From Lachnospiraceae bacterium (GTDB lineage Bacteria > Bacillota > Clostridia > Lachnospirales > Lachnospiraceae), in NCBI GenBank assembly GCA_022510705.1, contig JAFLSX010000002.1, positions 41,818 to 105,817 of the forward strand: a DNA stretch of 64,000 bases. The letters are read 5' to 3'. The translations under genes were made by a program, and so were the position numbers. The notes under the pieces were generated by a model, which was not told the DNA's origin, ran no database searches, and was given only the letters and a program-made list of their open reading frames with translations. This document shows, piece by piece, positions 1 to 9,110 of the stretch; the stretch's first letter is position 1, and each line of letters starts with the position of its first letter.

Positions 1-1
1 C

Positions 2-49
2 TACATTTCGACTTATACCTACGAGTACCGTTATACCGGGGATTTATAA
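2..49 (+). CDS. C-terminal end of an ORF truncated at the left window edge (…YISTYTYEYRYTGDL*)
   Basis: Open frame from base 2 to TAA at 47-49, followed by a terminator; too short to identify. Confidence 0.35.
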   Translation, partial: YISTYTYEYRYTGDL

Positions 50-91
50 GAAACGTTTGGGGGCTGTTACCCCCGGAATAGAAATGAAAAG

Positions 92-128
92 AACTGCCGT
101 CTGTCCATAAGGAACAGACGGCAGTTTT
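92..128. terminator. Bidirectional rho-independent terminator
   Basis: 13-bp perfect stem aactgccgtctgt / acagacggcagtt with 9-nt loop, followed by T run; lies between convergent genes. Confidence 0.8.
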
Positions 129-135
129 GGTTCTT

Positions 136-1242
136 TTACTTTATATCATAATGCTTTTCTTGTAAAAGCTTCTTGGTCATTTGCATGGCGTCTTCTTCAT
201 AGAACTCCAGATGCATGGAGCCTTCGGCTGCCTCCCTGTTGTGGGTGATGCCGATATTTTTAATGCTGATGCCATGCTCTGCCAGGAGACTGACAATGGT
301 AGCCATGGATCCGGGTTTATCCGCAATATCCACAGTAAGGTCATAAGCCCTTTTAATAGGACCGCTGGAAGAATTGATAAAGGAATCCCGATATATCCTG
401 GCGGTATCAAACAGCTCATAGAGAGCAGCCTCGTCTTTGTTTTCAATGGCCGTTCTGGCCCGGGTCAGCGCATCGATATAGCGCTGTAACAAACCGGCAA
501 TATTCTCCCCGTTGCTTAAGCAGATCTGCTGCCACATGGTGGGAGAGGAAGATGCAATACGGGTAATATCCTTAAAACCGCCGGCTGCAATTTGTTTCAT
601 GGTACCCTCGGGAGAATCCGAGATTCTTACCAGATTCACCAGTGTGGAGGCAATGACATGGGGAAGATGGCTGACAGCCGCGGTGATGAAATCATGTTCT
701 TCATAGGAGAGTACCAATGGAATGGCTCCCATTTCACTCACCAGATTTTCATAGGATGCAAGCTTATGAGGATTTGTCTCCGGGGAAGGAGTCAGGATAT
801 AGTAGGCATTTTGCAGCAGCATTGCTTTGGAGTTCGCGTAGCCAAAACGCTCACTGCCGGCCATGGGATGTCCGCCGATGAATTGCGCTGACAAGCCTGC
901 TTCTTTTATATGTTGATGAATATTTGTTTTTACACTGCCTACATCGGTCAGAATACAATCGGGGGAGAGCACCTCTTTGATCGCCAACAAGTTATCGTCA
1001 TTGCAGGAAACCGGTGCGCACAAAAAGAGGTAATCACAGGAAGAGAAGCTATTGTCTATAGCGGAGGTAATGCTGTCGGCAACCCCTTCCTTTAGAGCCA
1101 GTGCCAGAGCCTCTTCATTGATATCATAGGCAATAATGCGTATATGAGGTCGGGCTTCTTTTAATGCGCGGGCAATGGAGCCGCCAATGAGTCCCAGACC
1201 TATAAAACCGCAGGTTAGTTCAGACATAGATGCATACCTCAT
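136..1242 (-). CDS. tyrA: Prephenate dehydrogenase with C-terminal ACT domain
   Basis: N-terminal Rossmann GxGxxGGS (GFIGLGLIGGSIARAL), GGHPMAGSE motif, C-terminal ACT-like DLTVDIADKPGSMATIVSLLAEHGISIKNI. Confidence 0.93.
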   Translation of the reverse strand: MRYASMSELTCGFIGLGLIGGSIARALKEARPHIRIIAYDINEEALALALKEGVADSITSAIDNSFSSCDYLFLCAPVSCNDDNLLAIKEVLSPDCILTDVGSVKTNIHQHIKEAGLSAQFIGGHPMAGSERFGYANSKAMLLQNAYYILTPSPETNPHKLASYENLVSEMGAIPLVLSYEEHDFITAAVSHLPHVIASTLVNLVRISDSPEGTMKQIAAGGFKDITRIASSSPTMWQQICLSNGENIAGLLQRYIDALTRARTAIENKDEAALYELFDTARIYRDSFINSSSGPIKRAYDLTVDIADKPGSMATIVSLLAEHGISIKNIGITHNREAAEGSMHLEFYEEDAMQMTKKLLQEKHYDIK

Positions 1243-1453
1243 ACATAGGATAACGGCTTTTGGCCGCTTTGTTGTCAGCTTTTGAATATGCTATATTTTA
1301 GCATGGCCTTTCAGGTTCGTCAATCTTGCATAAAATAAGCAAATAATCTTGTAATTAGATAAAAAATTTAGTAATATATACCTATAGTGTTTTGGAAATC
1401 AGCTTAAAAGTTGTAAATTAGCACAAAAATAAACAAGAAAGGACGTAATCAGC

Positions 1454-3544
1454 ATGAAAGTTTACACGACCGACAAGATCCGCAACGTTGTTTTACTGGG
1501 GCATGGTGGCTCCGGTAAGACCAGTCTGGCTGAGGCTATGGCTTATTTATCCGGCATTACTTCCCGTATGGGGAAAGTGGAGGACGGCAATACAGTTAGC
1601 GATTACAGTAAGGAAGAACAGAAGAGGCAGTTTTCTATTTCTACTTCCGTCATTCCGGTAGAGTGGGAGGGTTACAAGATCAACATTTTGGATGCTCCCG
1701 GCTATTTTGATTTTGTTGGAGAGGTGGAGGAAGCCGTCAGTGCGGCAGGCGCTGCCATTATCGTAGTAAACGGTAAATCCGGTATAGAAGTGGGAACGGA
1801 GAAAGCATGGGAACTCTGTGAAAAATACAAGCTGCCGCGTTTTGTTTATGTAACCAACATGGATGTGGACAATGCTTCTTTCAGACAGGTAGTAGAGGAT
1901 ATGACAGAGAAATACGGCAAGAAGATCGCACCTTTCCATTTACCCATCCGCGAAAACGAAAAGTTTGTAGGTTATGTCAATGTAATTTCCGAAACCGGTC
2001 ACAGATGGCAGGGCAAGGAAGTTGCCCCCTGTGATGTGCCGGAGTATAATAAGCCCAATCTGCAGATCTGCAGAGACGCTCTCTTAGAGGCGGTAGCGGA
2101 GACCAGTGAGGAAATGATGGAGCGTTATTTCGGAGGAGAGGTATTCTCAGAGGCGGAAATCCGTGCGGCTCTGCGTACCAATGTCTGTGACGGCAGTATT
2201 GTTCCCGTGAGTATGGGATCCAATACGCTCTGCCAGGGTATTTATACGCTTTTGGACGATATTATCAAGTATCTGCCCAGTCCCGAGAATCGCCAGGTGG
2301 CAGGTATCAATATGAAAACCAATGATATCTACCATGCGGACTATGATTTTTCTAAGGCAAAATCCGCTTACATATGGAAGACTATTGTGGATCCGTTCAT
2401 CGGCAAATATTCCTTGATAAAAGTTAATTCGGGCGTTTTAAAAACAGATGATCTGATCTACAATGTGGACAGGGATATTGAAGAAAAAATAGGAAAGCTC
2501 TATGTGATGCAGGGTAATAAGCCCATAGAGGTTCCGGAGCTGCATGCAGGTGATATCGGCGCACTGGCCAAACTGACCGCAGCCAGAACAGGAAACAGTC
2601 TTTCCACCAAGGCCGTTACCATTAAATACGGTAAATGGGAGATTTCCAAGCCCTACACTTATATGCGTTATAAGCCCAAGAATAAGGGGGATGTGGATAA
2701 GATTTCCCAGGCACTGCAGAAGATGTCTCATGAGGACCAGACCCTGCAGATCGTCAACGATGCAGAGAACAGGCAGACACTTTTATACGGTATTGGTGAG
2801 CAGCATCTGGACATCGTAGCCAGCAGACTTCTGAATGAATACAAAGTGGAAATTGAATTGGCAAAGCCCAAGATTGCTTATAAGGAAACCGTTAAAAAGA
2901 CTTCGGATGTGGAATATAAGTACAAGAAACAGTCCGGCGGACACGGACAGTACGGCCATGTCAAGATGAGATTCTCTTCTTCGGGAGATTTGGAGACGCC
3001 ATTTGTTTTTGAGCAGGAAGTAGTGGGAGGTGCGGTTCCCAAGAATTTCTTCCCCGCTGTGGAGAAGGGACTGCAGGATTCCGTTGAAAGAGGCCCCATG
3101 GCTGCCTATCCGGTAGTGGGCGTAAAGGCCGTGCTCTATGACGGTTCCTATCATCCCGTGGATTCTTCGGAAATGGCTTTTAAGATGGCGACGATCCAGG
3201 CTTTCAAGAAGGGATTTATGGAGGCAGGACCGGTGCTCTTAGAGCCCATTGCTTCCTTGAAAGTGACGGTGCCGGATTCTTATACCGGAGATATCATGGG
3301 TGATCTGAATAAGCGCCGCGGCAGGGTATTAGGTATGAATCCTTTACCCGGAGGTAAACAGGTGATCGAGGCGGATATTCCCATGAGCAGTCTGTACGGC
3401 TATTGTACGGATCTGCGTTCCATGACCGGCGGACGGGGTGAATACACTTACGAATTTGCACGCTATGAACAGGCCCCCTCCGATGTACAGGAGAAGGAAG
3501 TAGCGGAAAGAGCTGCTAAGGTAGCGGAAGGAAATGTGGAGTAA
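1454..3544 (+). CDS. Elongation factor G-like GTPase (EF-G paralogue)
   Basis: P-loop GHGGSGKTSL, EF-G domain IV/V signatures (SGGHGQYGHVKM, GDIMGDLNKRRGRVLGM); divergent G3 (DAPGYFDF) and G4 (TNMD). Confidence 0.9.
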   Translation: MKVYTTDKIRNVVLLGHGGSGKTSLAEAMAYLSGITSRMGKVEDGNTVSDYSKEEQKRQFSISTSVIPVEWEGYKINILDAPGYFDFVGEVEEAVSAAGAAIIVVNGKSGIEVGTEKAWELCEKYKLPRFVYVTNMDVDNASFRQVVEDMTEKYGKKIAPFHLPIRENEKFVGYVNVISETGHRWQGKEVAPCDVPEYNKPNLQICRDALLEAVAETSEEMMERYFGGEVFSEAEIRAALRTNVCDGSIVPVSMGSNTLCQGIYTLLDDIIKYLPSPENRQVAGINMKTNDIYHADYDFSKAKSAYIWKTIVDPFIGKYSLIKVNSGVLKTDDLIYNVDRDIEEKIGKLYVMQGNKPIEVPELHAGDIGALAKLTAARTGNSLSTKAVTIKYGKWEISKPYTYMRYKPKNKGDVDKISQALQKMSHEDQTLQIVNDAENRQTLLYGIGEQHLDIVASRLLNEYKVEIELAKPKIAYKETVKKTSDVEYKYKKQSGGHGQYGHVKMRFSSSGDLETPFVFEQEVVGGAVPKNFFPAVEKGLQDSVERGPMAAYPVVGVKAVLYDGSYHPVDSSEMAFKMATIQAFKKGFMEAGPVLLEPIASLKVTVPDSYTGDIMGDLNKRRGRVLGMNPLPGGKQVIEADIPMSSLYGYCTDLRSMTGGRGEYTYEFARYEQAPSDVQEKEVAERAAKVAEGNVE

Positions 3545-3887
3545 AAAATTTTTGATCATTGCTATAGTGGTTACGATAGCTGCATGCCTTATCAATCTTG
3601 CCGAGGCCTATTTCTGGGAAGTGCTGCCGATTGCTACCGATGTGGATAAAGATAAGTGGTTTTCCGGCGAAACAAAAAGGGGCTATGGTGTTGAACTGCG
3701 TACAAGATATGATTATTCGGTACACGACTGGGGAGACCCCATAGTGGAAATGAGGTTTAGCCTTTTTTCTCTGATTTCCGATTTTGTGTTTACCTATTTT
3801 TATGTTGTTATGGGCTGGGCGCTTCTCGGTATTGGGAAGGAAGCAGTGAAGGATGTCACAAATTTTGGCAAGGAGGATGAATCCTGA
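3534..3887 (+). CDS. Small hypothetical membrane protein (two predicted TM segments)
   Basis: 117-aa ORF overlapping the end of the EF-G-like gene by 11 nt; hydrophobic segments at both ends. Confidence 0.6.
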   Translation: MWSKKFLIIAIVVTIAACLINLAEAYFWEVLPIATDVDKDKWFSGETKRGYGVELRTRYDYSVHDWGDPIVEMRFSLFSLISDFVFTYFYVVMGWALLGIGKEAVKDVTNFGKEDES

Positions 3888-3944
3888 TATTCCTGCTTGA
3901 CAGAAAACTCCAAAACGGATAAAATGTAGGCAGTTTAAAGTATA

Positions 3945-4212
3945 AGGAAATGCAGAGAAGGAGAAGAGTAACAGCGCCAGGCTGTCAGAGAGCTGCCGGT
4001 TGGTGAGAGGCAGCAGCGCAAGGCTGTGAACTGGCTCCGGAGTTCCTGTGGGGAAATGCAGATTGTGCAGAGTAGTTGCAGGCGGCCCACTACCGTTATC
4101 AGTTATAAGTGCGTGGATATTTCTTTGTAATTCGGAGAATGTTCACGAAGCAGAGTGGTACCACGGAATGGAAAGCCCTTTCGTCTCTAGAAAACGAAAG
4201 GGCTTTATTATT
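3945..4212 (+). promoter_or_regulatory. T-box leader (tRNA-Leu-responsive), probable CUG specifier at 4031-4033
   Basis: AGAGTGGTACCACGG T-box at 4152-4166 followed by terminator helix aaagccctttcgt/acgaaagggcttt + T tract; stem I elements (GGTGAGAGGCAGC, GTGAA-CTG-GCTCCGGAG) upstream; immediately precedes leuS. Confidence 0.9.
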
Positions 4213-4215
4213 TTT
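4172..4215 (+). terminator. T-box-controlled intrinsic terminator
   Basis: 13-bp stem 4172-4184/4194-4206 followed by ttattatttttt. Confidence 0.85.
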
Positions 4216-4230
4216 TAGGAGGAGAACAAA

Positions 4231-6645
4231 ATGGCAGAACCGTACAATCACAGTGAGGTGGAAGCAAAATGGCAGAAAATATGGGATGATGAAAGGGCTT
4301 TTGCTACTTCAGAAGACTATAGTAAACCCAAATACTATGCGCTGGTAGAATTTCCCTACCCTTCGGGCCAGGGACTTCATGTAGGACATCCCCGTCCTTA
4401 TACGGCTCTTGATATTGTGGCAAGAAAGCGGAGAATGCAGGGTTATAACGTGCTCTATCCCATGGGCTGGGACGCATTTGGTCTGCCCACGGAGAATTAT
4501 GCGATTCAGAATCATATTCATCCCAGAATTGTAACAAAAAATAATGTGGAGCGTTTCAAAGGACAGCTTCATGCGCTGGGTTATTCCTTTGACTGGGATA
4601 GAGAGATCAACACTACGGATGAACACTATTATAAATGGACCCAGTGGATTTTTTTAAAGCTTTTTAATGCAGGACTGGCTTATAAGAGTGAAATGCCCAT
4701 CAACTGGTGTACTTCCTGTAAGGTGGGACTGGCCAATGAAGAGGTGGTAAACGGCGTCTGTGAGCGCTGTGGCTCCGAGGTTGTCCGTAAGGTCAAGAGC
4801 CAGTGGATGTTAAAGATTACGGAATATGCGGATAAATTGCTTCAGGGACTTGACAGCGTGGACTATGTGGAGCGCGTCAAGGTATCCCAGAAGAACTGGA
4901 TTGGTAAATCCACCGGTGCGGAAGTGGACTTTATCTTAAAAGATAAGGAAGATAAGCTGACAGTCTATACCACCAGACCGGATACTCTTTTCGGTGTTAC
5001 CTATATGGTTATGAGCCCGGAGCATCCTTTCATTGACAAGTATAAAGCGGACATTAAAAACTGGGATGCAGTGGTGGCTTACAGAGAGCAAGCTGCCAGA
5101 AAGTCCGATTTTGAGCGTACCGAGATAGCCAAAGACAAGACCGGTGTTATGTTAAACGGCCTGACAGCCGTAAATCCGGTAAACGGCAAGGAGATTCCGG
5201 TATGGATTTCCGACTATGTCCTCATGACCTACGGTACCGGTGCCATTATGGCGGTGCCTGCTCATGATGAGAGAGACTGGGAATTTGCAAAGAAGTTTGA
5301 TATGCCCATCATTGAAGTGGTGGCGGGTAGTCCAGTGGACGTGAATGAAGCGGTTTATACGGATGTTGCAAGCGGTATCTTGGTGAATTCTGAGTTTTTA
5401 AACGGTCTTTCCGTTGCGGATGCCAAGAAGAAGATTATTGAGTATTTAACCGAAAAAGGGATCGGACATCAAAAGACCAATTTTAAATTGAGGGACTGGG
5501 TATTTTCTAGACAGCGTTACTGGGGAGAGCCGATTCCTATTGTACACTGTGAAAAATGCGGTTATGTGGCTCTGCCGGAAAGTGAACTGCCTTTGGAATT
5601 ACCTGAGGTGGAGAGCTATATGCCCACGGACAACGGAGAATCCCCTCTGGCCCATATGACAGACTGGGTAAATACTACCTGTCCGCACTGCGGCGGTCCG
5701 GCTAAGCGGGAGACGGATACCATGCCCCAGTGGGCGGGTTCTTCCTGGTATTTCCTTAGATATACCGACCCGAAGAACGAGAAGGAACTGGCAAGTAAAG
5801 AAGCGCTGAACTACTGGATGCCCGTAGACTGGTATAACGGCGGTATGGAGCATACCACGCTGCACCTTTTATATTCCCGTTTTTGGCATAGATTTCTCTA
5901 TGATCAGAAGGTGGTACCTTGTCCGGAACCCTATCAGAAGAGAACCTCCCACGGTATGATCTTGGGATCCAACGGCGAGAAGATGAGTAAGTCCAGGGGA
6001 AATGTGGTCAATCCTGACGATATTGTCAGGGAATACGGCGCAGATACTCTGCGTACTTATGAAATGTTTATCGGTGCATTCGATCTGAGCGCTGCATGGT
6101 CTGAGGATGGTGTTAAGGGATGTCGCAGATTTTTGGAGAGAGTATGGAAACTGCAGGATATTCTGACGGATGAGGAAGGCTATTCCGCTGATATGGAAAC
6201 CAAACTGCATCAGACCATTAAGAAGGTCAGCTCGGATTTTGAAAATTTGAAATACAACACGGCTATTGCCGCTATGATGGCCCTGTTAAATGATTTCTAC
6301 AAGAAGAATGCGGTTACGAAGGGAGAGTTTAAAATTCTGCTCACTCTTTTAAATCCTGTAGCACCCCATATTACGGAGCAGCTTTGGGAAACTGTGGGAT
6401 ATGAGGGAAGGATCTACCAGACCTCCTGGCCCGAGTATGACGAGGCTAAGACAGTGGAAGCCAATGTGGAAGTTGCCGTGCAGATAAACGGCAAGACCAA
6501 GGCTACCATCCTGATTCCTAAGGAGGAAGGGAAGGAGAAGGTACTTACAATGGCAAAAGAGGTATTGGGAAGCAAGCTTTCCGGCACCATTGTAAAAGAA
6601 ATCTATGTACCAGGCAGAATTGTCAATCTTGTTGTAAAGCCTTAA
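4231..6645 (+). CDS. leuS: Leucyl-tRNA synthetase
   Basis: HIGH-like [22 protein letters not shown] motif ([18 protein letters not shown]), CP1 editing domain [14 protein letters not shown]; leader T-box. Confidence 0.97.
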   Translation: MAEPYNHSEVEAKWQKIWDDERAFATSEDYSKPKYYALVEFPYPSGQGLHVGHPRPYTALDIVARKRRMQGYNVLYPMGWDAFGLPTENYAIQNHIHPRIVTKNNVERFKGQLHALGYSFDWDREINTTDEHYYKWTQWIFLKLFNAGLAYKSEMPINWCTSCKVGLANEEVVNGVCERCGSEVVRKVKSQWMLKITEYADKLLQGLDSVDYVERVKVSQKNWIGKSTGAEVDFILKDKEDKLTVYTTRPDTLFGVTYMVMSPEHPFIDKYKADIKNWDAVVAYREQAARKSDFERTEIAKDKTGVMLNGLTAVNPVNGKEIPVWISDYVLMTYGTGAIMAVPAHDERDWEFAKKFDMPIIEVVAGSPVDVNEAVYTDVASGILVNSEFLNGLSVADAKKKIIEYLTEKGIGHQKTNFKLRDWVFSRQRYWGEPIPIVHCEKCGYVALPESELPLELPEVESYMPTDNGESPLAHMTDWVNTTCPHCGGPAKRETDTMPQWAGSSWYFLRYTDPKNEKELASKEALNYWMPVDWYNGGMEHTTLHLLYSRFWHRFLYDQKVVPCPEPYQKRTSHGMILGSNGEKMSKSRGNVVNPDDIVREYGADTLRTYEMFIGAFDLSAAWSEDGVKGCRRFLERVWKLQDILTDEEGYSADMETKLHQTIKKVSSDFENLKYNTAIAAMMALLNDFYKKNAVTKGEFKILLTLLNPVAPHITEQLWETVGYEGRIYQTSWPEYDEAKTVEANVEVAVQINGKTKATILIPKEEGKEKVLTMAKEVLGSKLSGTIVKEIYVPGRIVNLVVKP

Positions 6646-6649
6646 TAGT

Positions 6650-6680
6650 AAAAGCGCCGGTCAGTGGATCGGCGCTTTTC
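6650..6680. terminator. Bidirectional terminator between leuS and minus-strand gene
   Basis: aaaagcgcc(g)…(c)ggcgctttt inverted repeat between convergent CDSs. Confidence 0.7.
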
Positions 6681-6978
6681 TCATGATATTATCTATCTGT
6701 TTCAGTTCCTCCGGTGTGCTGTATTTTTTGATGGCGCTTATAACGGCGCCAACCTCGGCGGAGGAAAAAGAAATGGATTCGTTTTTTGCCTGTTTCATTT
6801 TGGTCATCATAAAGGGCATGAGTTCTTTTTGACTCTTTCCCTGACAGCCTGTTACCAGTTCTCCTAAAAAACGCAGCTTATTTTCTTCTATGTTGTTTAA
6901 GATGGGATCTGACATCCACTCAGGTCTGTTTTCCATATTTCTCTCCAATGTGTGGGTGCACACGAATCTTTCTTTCAT
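6661..6978 (-). CDS. Hypothetical protein
   Basis: 105-aa ORF; 1-nt overlap with the upstream minus-strand ORF suggests one operon. Confidence 0.6.
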   Translation of the reverse strand: MKERFVCTHTLERNMENRPEWMSDPILNNIEENKLRFLGELVTGCQGKSQKELMPFMMTKMKQAKNESISFSSAEVGAVISAIKKYSTPEELKQIDNIMRKAPIH

Positions 6979-7415
6979 TATTTTGAGAGCATCTGAAACA
7001 TCTGCATAAAATCCTCTGCGCCGCCATCCCCGTCACCGAAGTGAAAGCCTTCGGGAAAAATCTCTTTCATCATATTGACGGTTTCCATCATTTCCTCAGC
7101 ATTTTTTAGGGTGGAGAAGATATCTATCAGCCGCTCCACCTTTTTTCTTTCCGCATAGGAGCAGTAGGGGAGAATTTCATGATAGAGTTGTGTGGTATCC
7201 GACAAGATCTCCCTCGGCATACAGCCGAAGGGATGATGTTTAAAATAGGCGGCAGTATATTGAAATTCCAGATACTTGATATAGACGGCAAGCTGCTGTT
7301 GCAGGGACGGATCCAGATAGGGGAGAAGCAGCTTGTATATCTGTATATGATTGGTTGTAAAGAGTGCGTCAAAGGCCCGAATTCTGTCCTTTTTTTCGGC
7401 TTCATCCCTGCTCAT
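6978..7415 (-). CDS. Hypothetical protein
   Basis: 145-aa ORF co-oriented with and touching 6661..6978; acidic, helical; no recognised family. Confidence 0.6.
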   Translation of the reverse strand: MSRDEAEKKDRIRAFDALFTTNHIQIYKLLLPYLDPSLQQQLAVYIKYLEFQYTAAYFKHHPFGCMPREILSDTTQLYHEILPYCSYAERKKVERLIDIFSTLKNAEEMMETVNMMKEIFPEGFHFGDGDGGAEDFMQMFQMLSK

Positions 7416-7515
7416 ACCTTTTTCCTCGTGCTTTCTTCGTATTAATCTTATGAAAGGTGACGAGTATGTATGCGTGAAACAGGCTCTTTAAAAGAGCCTG
7501 CACGCATCAGAGTTG

Positions 7516-7743
7516 TTAGTTGTTGCAGCCACCGCAGAAGCAGGAGATCAACAGAATCCAGATTAACAGATCGCAGCTGTTGTTGTTGCCCCAGCCGTCA
7601 TTGTTGTTTAAGAGTCCGATACCGTTGTTGCCATTGCAGAAAGCAAGCAGCAGGATGATCCAGATCAGATTGTTGTTGCCGCTGCGGCCTTCATTACCGG
7701 AGCATCCGCAGTTGCTGGCAGTTAAATCGCTCATATTAAGCAC
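7516..7743 (-). CDS. Small Asn/Gly/Cys-rich hydrophobic protein (YjcZ/spore-coat-like in composition)
   Basis: 75 aa with CGCSGNEGRSGNNN, LIWIILLLAFCNGNNG, two LIWI(I/L)L(L/I) hydrophobic segments and terminal CFCGGCNN; RBS-like gaggtg upstream on the minus strand. Confidence 0.55.
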   Translation of the reverse strand: MLNMSDLTASNCGCSGNEGRSGNNNLIWIILLLAFCNGNNGIGLLNNNDGWGNNNSCDLLIWILLISCFCGGCNN

Positions 7744-7884
7744 CTCTAGGTTTTTTTATGGTTTATATTATGAGGGTGAGCATGTCAATGTTTCCTGATT
7801 TTGTTAAAAAAATTAAAACTTTAAGGTCTTGCATTAATTTTAATATGTAGTAAAATAATCATGTATAATAAAATTAGGGATAGT

Positions 7885-9081
7885 ATGTATTCGAGGCTGA
7901 TGGATATGAATACACAAATGGTTTCGGGAAGGCAGTTTCGAAATGCCGCTGACTATGAGGCGGCTCTCAAGGATGCCGCTTACATAGATGCACTCAAGAA
8001 AAGGTATGATCTGAATACCAAAGAGGGTGTTACTTCCTTTCTGCAGGACATACGGAGTGGAAAGTACCGCTTCCGTACTATCTTAGGTCAGGATCTGAAG
8101 GAAGAACTGGAAGAACTGTTGGAACAGAAGAAAAAAGAAGCGGCTGCAGATACCGGTAAGAGTAAGAAAGGAAAAAGAAGCGGTTCCGGTATTTCAAGCC
8201 CAAAGAAGTCCTCTGCAAAAAAACAAAACACAAAGAAATTGGAAGATTATGATGCGGATATGCAGAAGTCCATTCTGCAGGAATTAAAAAAACGGGAGCG
8301 CATCAGAAAGCTTGTTATGGTTGTCTGCCTATGTATGGCAGGGGGATGTTTTGTTTATCTGGGGATTTATTCCTATCAGACCAGTAGACTGGACGCCTAT
8401 GCGGCTTCCCAAAGGAGACTGATCGGAACCACGGGTATTGTGGCGGATCAGACACCGGAAACGGTGGTGATCCATTATGACAATCAGGAACTTGTGGTGC
8501 CGGATGTCTTAGATGATTATAAAACTTTATATACTTTGAACAAAAATCTAATCGGATGGGTTAAAATTGACGATACATATATAGATTACCCTGTATTGCA
8601 GACAACGAACAATGAATACTATCTGGATCATAATTTTGATCAGGAACAGGATAAGAACGGCAGCATTTTTTTGGATAAGGATTGCAGCATCTTTCCAAGA
8701 AGTGACAATCTGATCATTTATGGGCATCATATGCGCAGCGGCCGAATGTTCGGACAGTTAAACAAGTACAGTTCGGAGTCCTTTTATGAGGATCATAAAT
8801 ACATTCAGTTCGATACCATCTATGAAATGGGCACCTATGAAGTCATGTATGTGTTCCGTTCTAAAATTTATGAAGAAAGTGAAATAGTCTTTAAATATTA
8901 TCAGTTCACTAATGCGACATCGGAAATAGAGTTCAACTCCTATATGCGGGAGATGGCGGAGATGTCCTTATATGATACCGGTGTAACGGCGCAGTACGGA
9001 GATGAGCTTCTGACGCTGTCCACCTGTGATTATTACACGGATTACGGCCGTTTTGTGGTAGTGGCAAAACGAATCTATTAA
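7885..9081 (+). CDS. Class B sortase with ~150-aa cytoplasmic N-terminal extension
   Basis: Catalytic TLSTCDYYTDYGRFVVVAKR, HHMRSG, IDYPVLQTTNNEYYLDHNF. ORF extends to 7861, but the ATG at 7885 has AGGGA upstream, so that start is preferred. Confidence 0.9.
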   Translation: MYSRLMDMNTQMVSGRQFRNAADYEAALKDAAYIDALKKRYDLNTKEGVTSFLQDIRSGKYRFRTILGQDLKEELEELLEQKKKEAAADTGKSKKGKRSGSGISSPKKSSAKKQNTKKLEDYDADMQKSILQELKKRERIRKLVMVVCLCMAGGCFVYLGIYSYQTSRLDAYAASQRRLIGTTGIVADQTPETVVIHYDNQELVVPDVLDDYKTLYTLNKNLIGWVKIDDTYIDYPVLQTTNNEYYLDHNFDQEQDKNGSIFLDKDCSIFPRSDNLIIYGHHMRSGRMFGQLNKYSSESFYEDHKYIQFDTIYEMGTYEVMYVFRSKIYEESEIVFKYYQFTNATSEIEFNSYMREMAEMSLYDTGVTAQYGDELLTLSTCDYYTDYGRFVVVAKRIY

Positions 9082-9110
9082 ACCGGATTTCCGGATGAAG
9101 GAGATGCGAA

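Noticed and set aside
4109-4348. Plus-strand 79-aa ORF starting in the T-box leader
   Set aside because: Overlaps the T-box antiterminator and leuS in another frame
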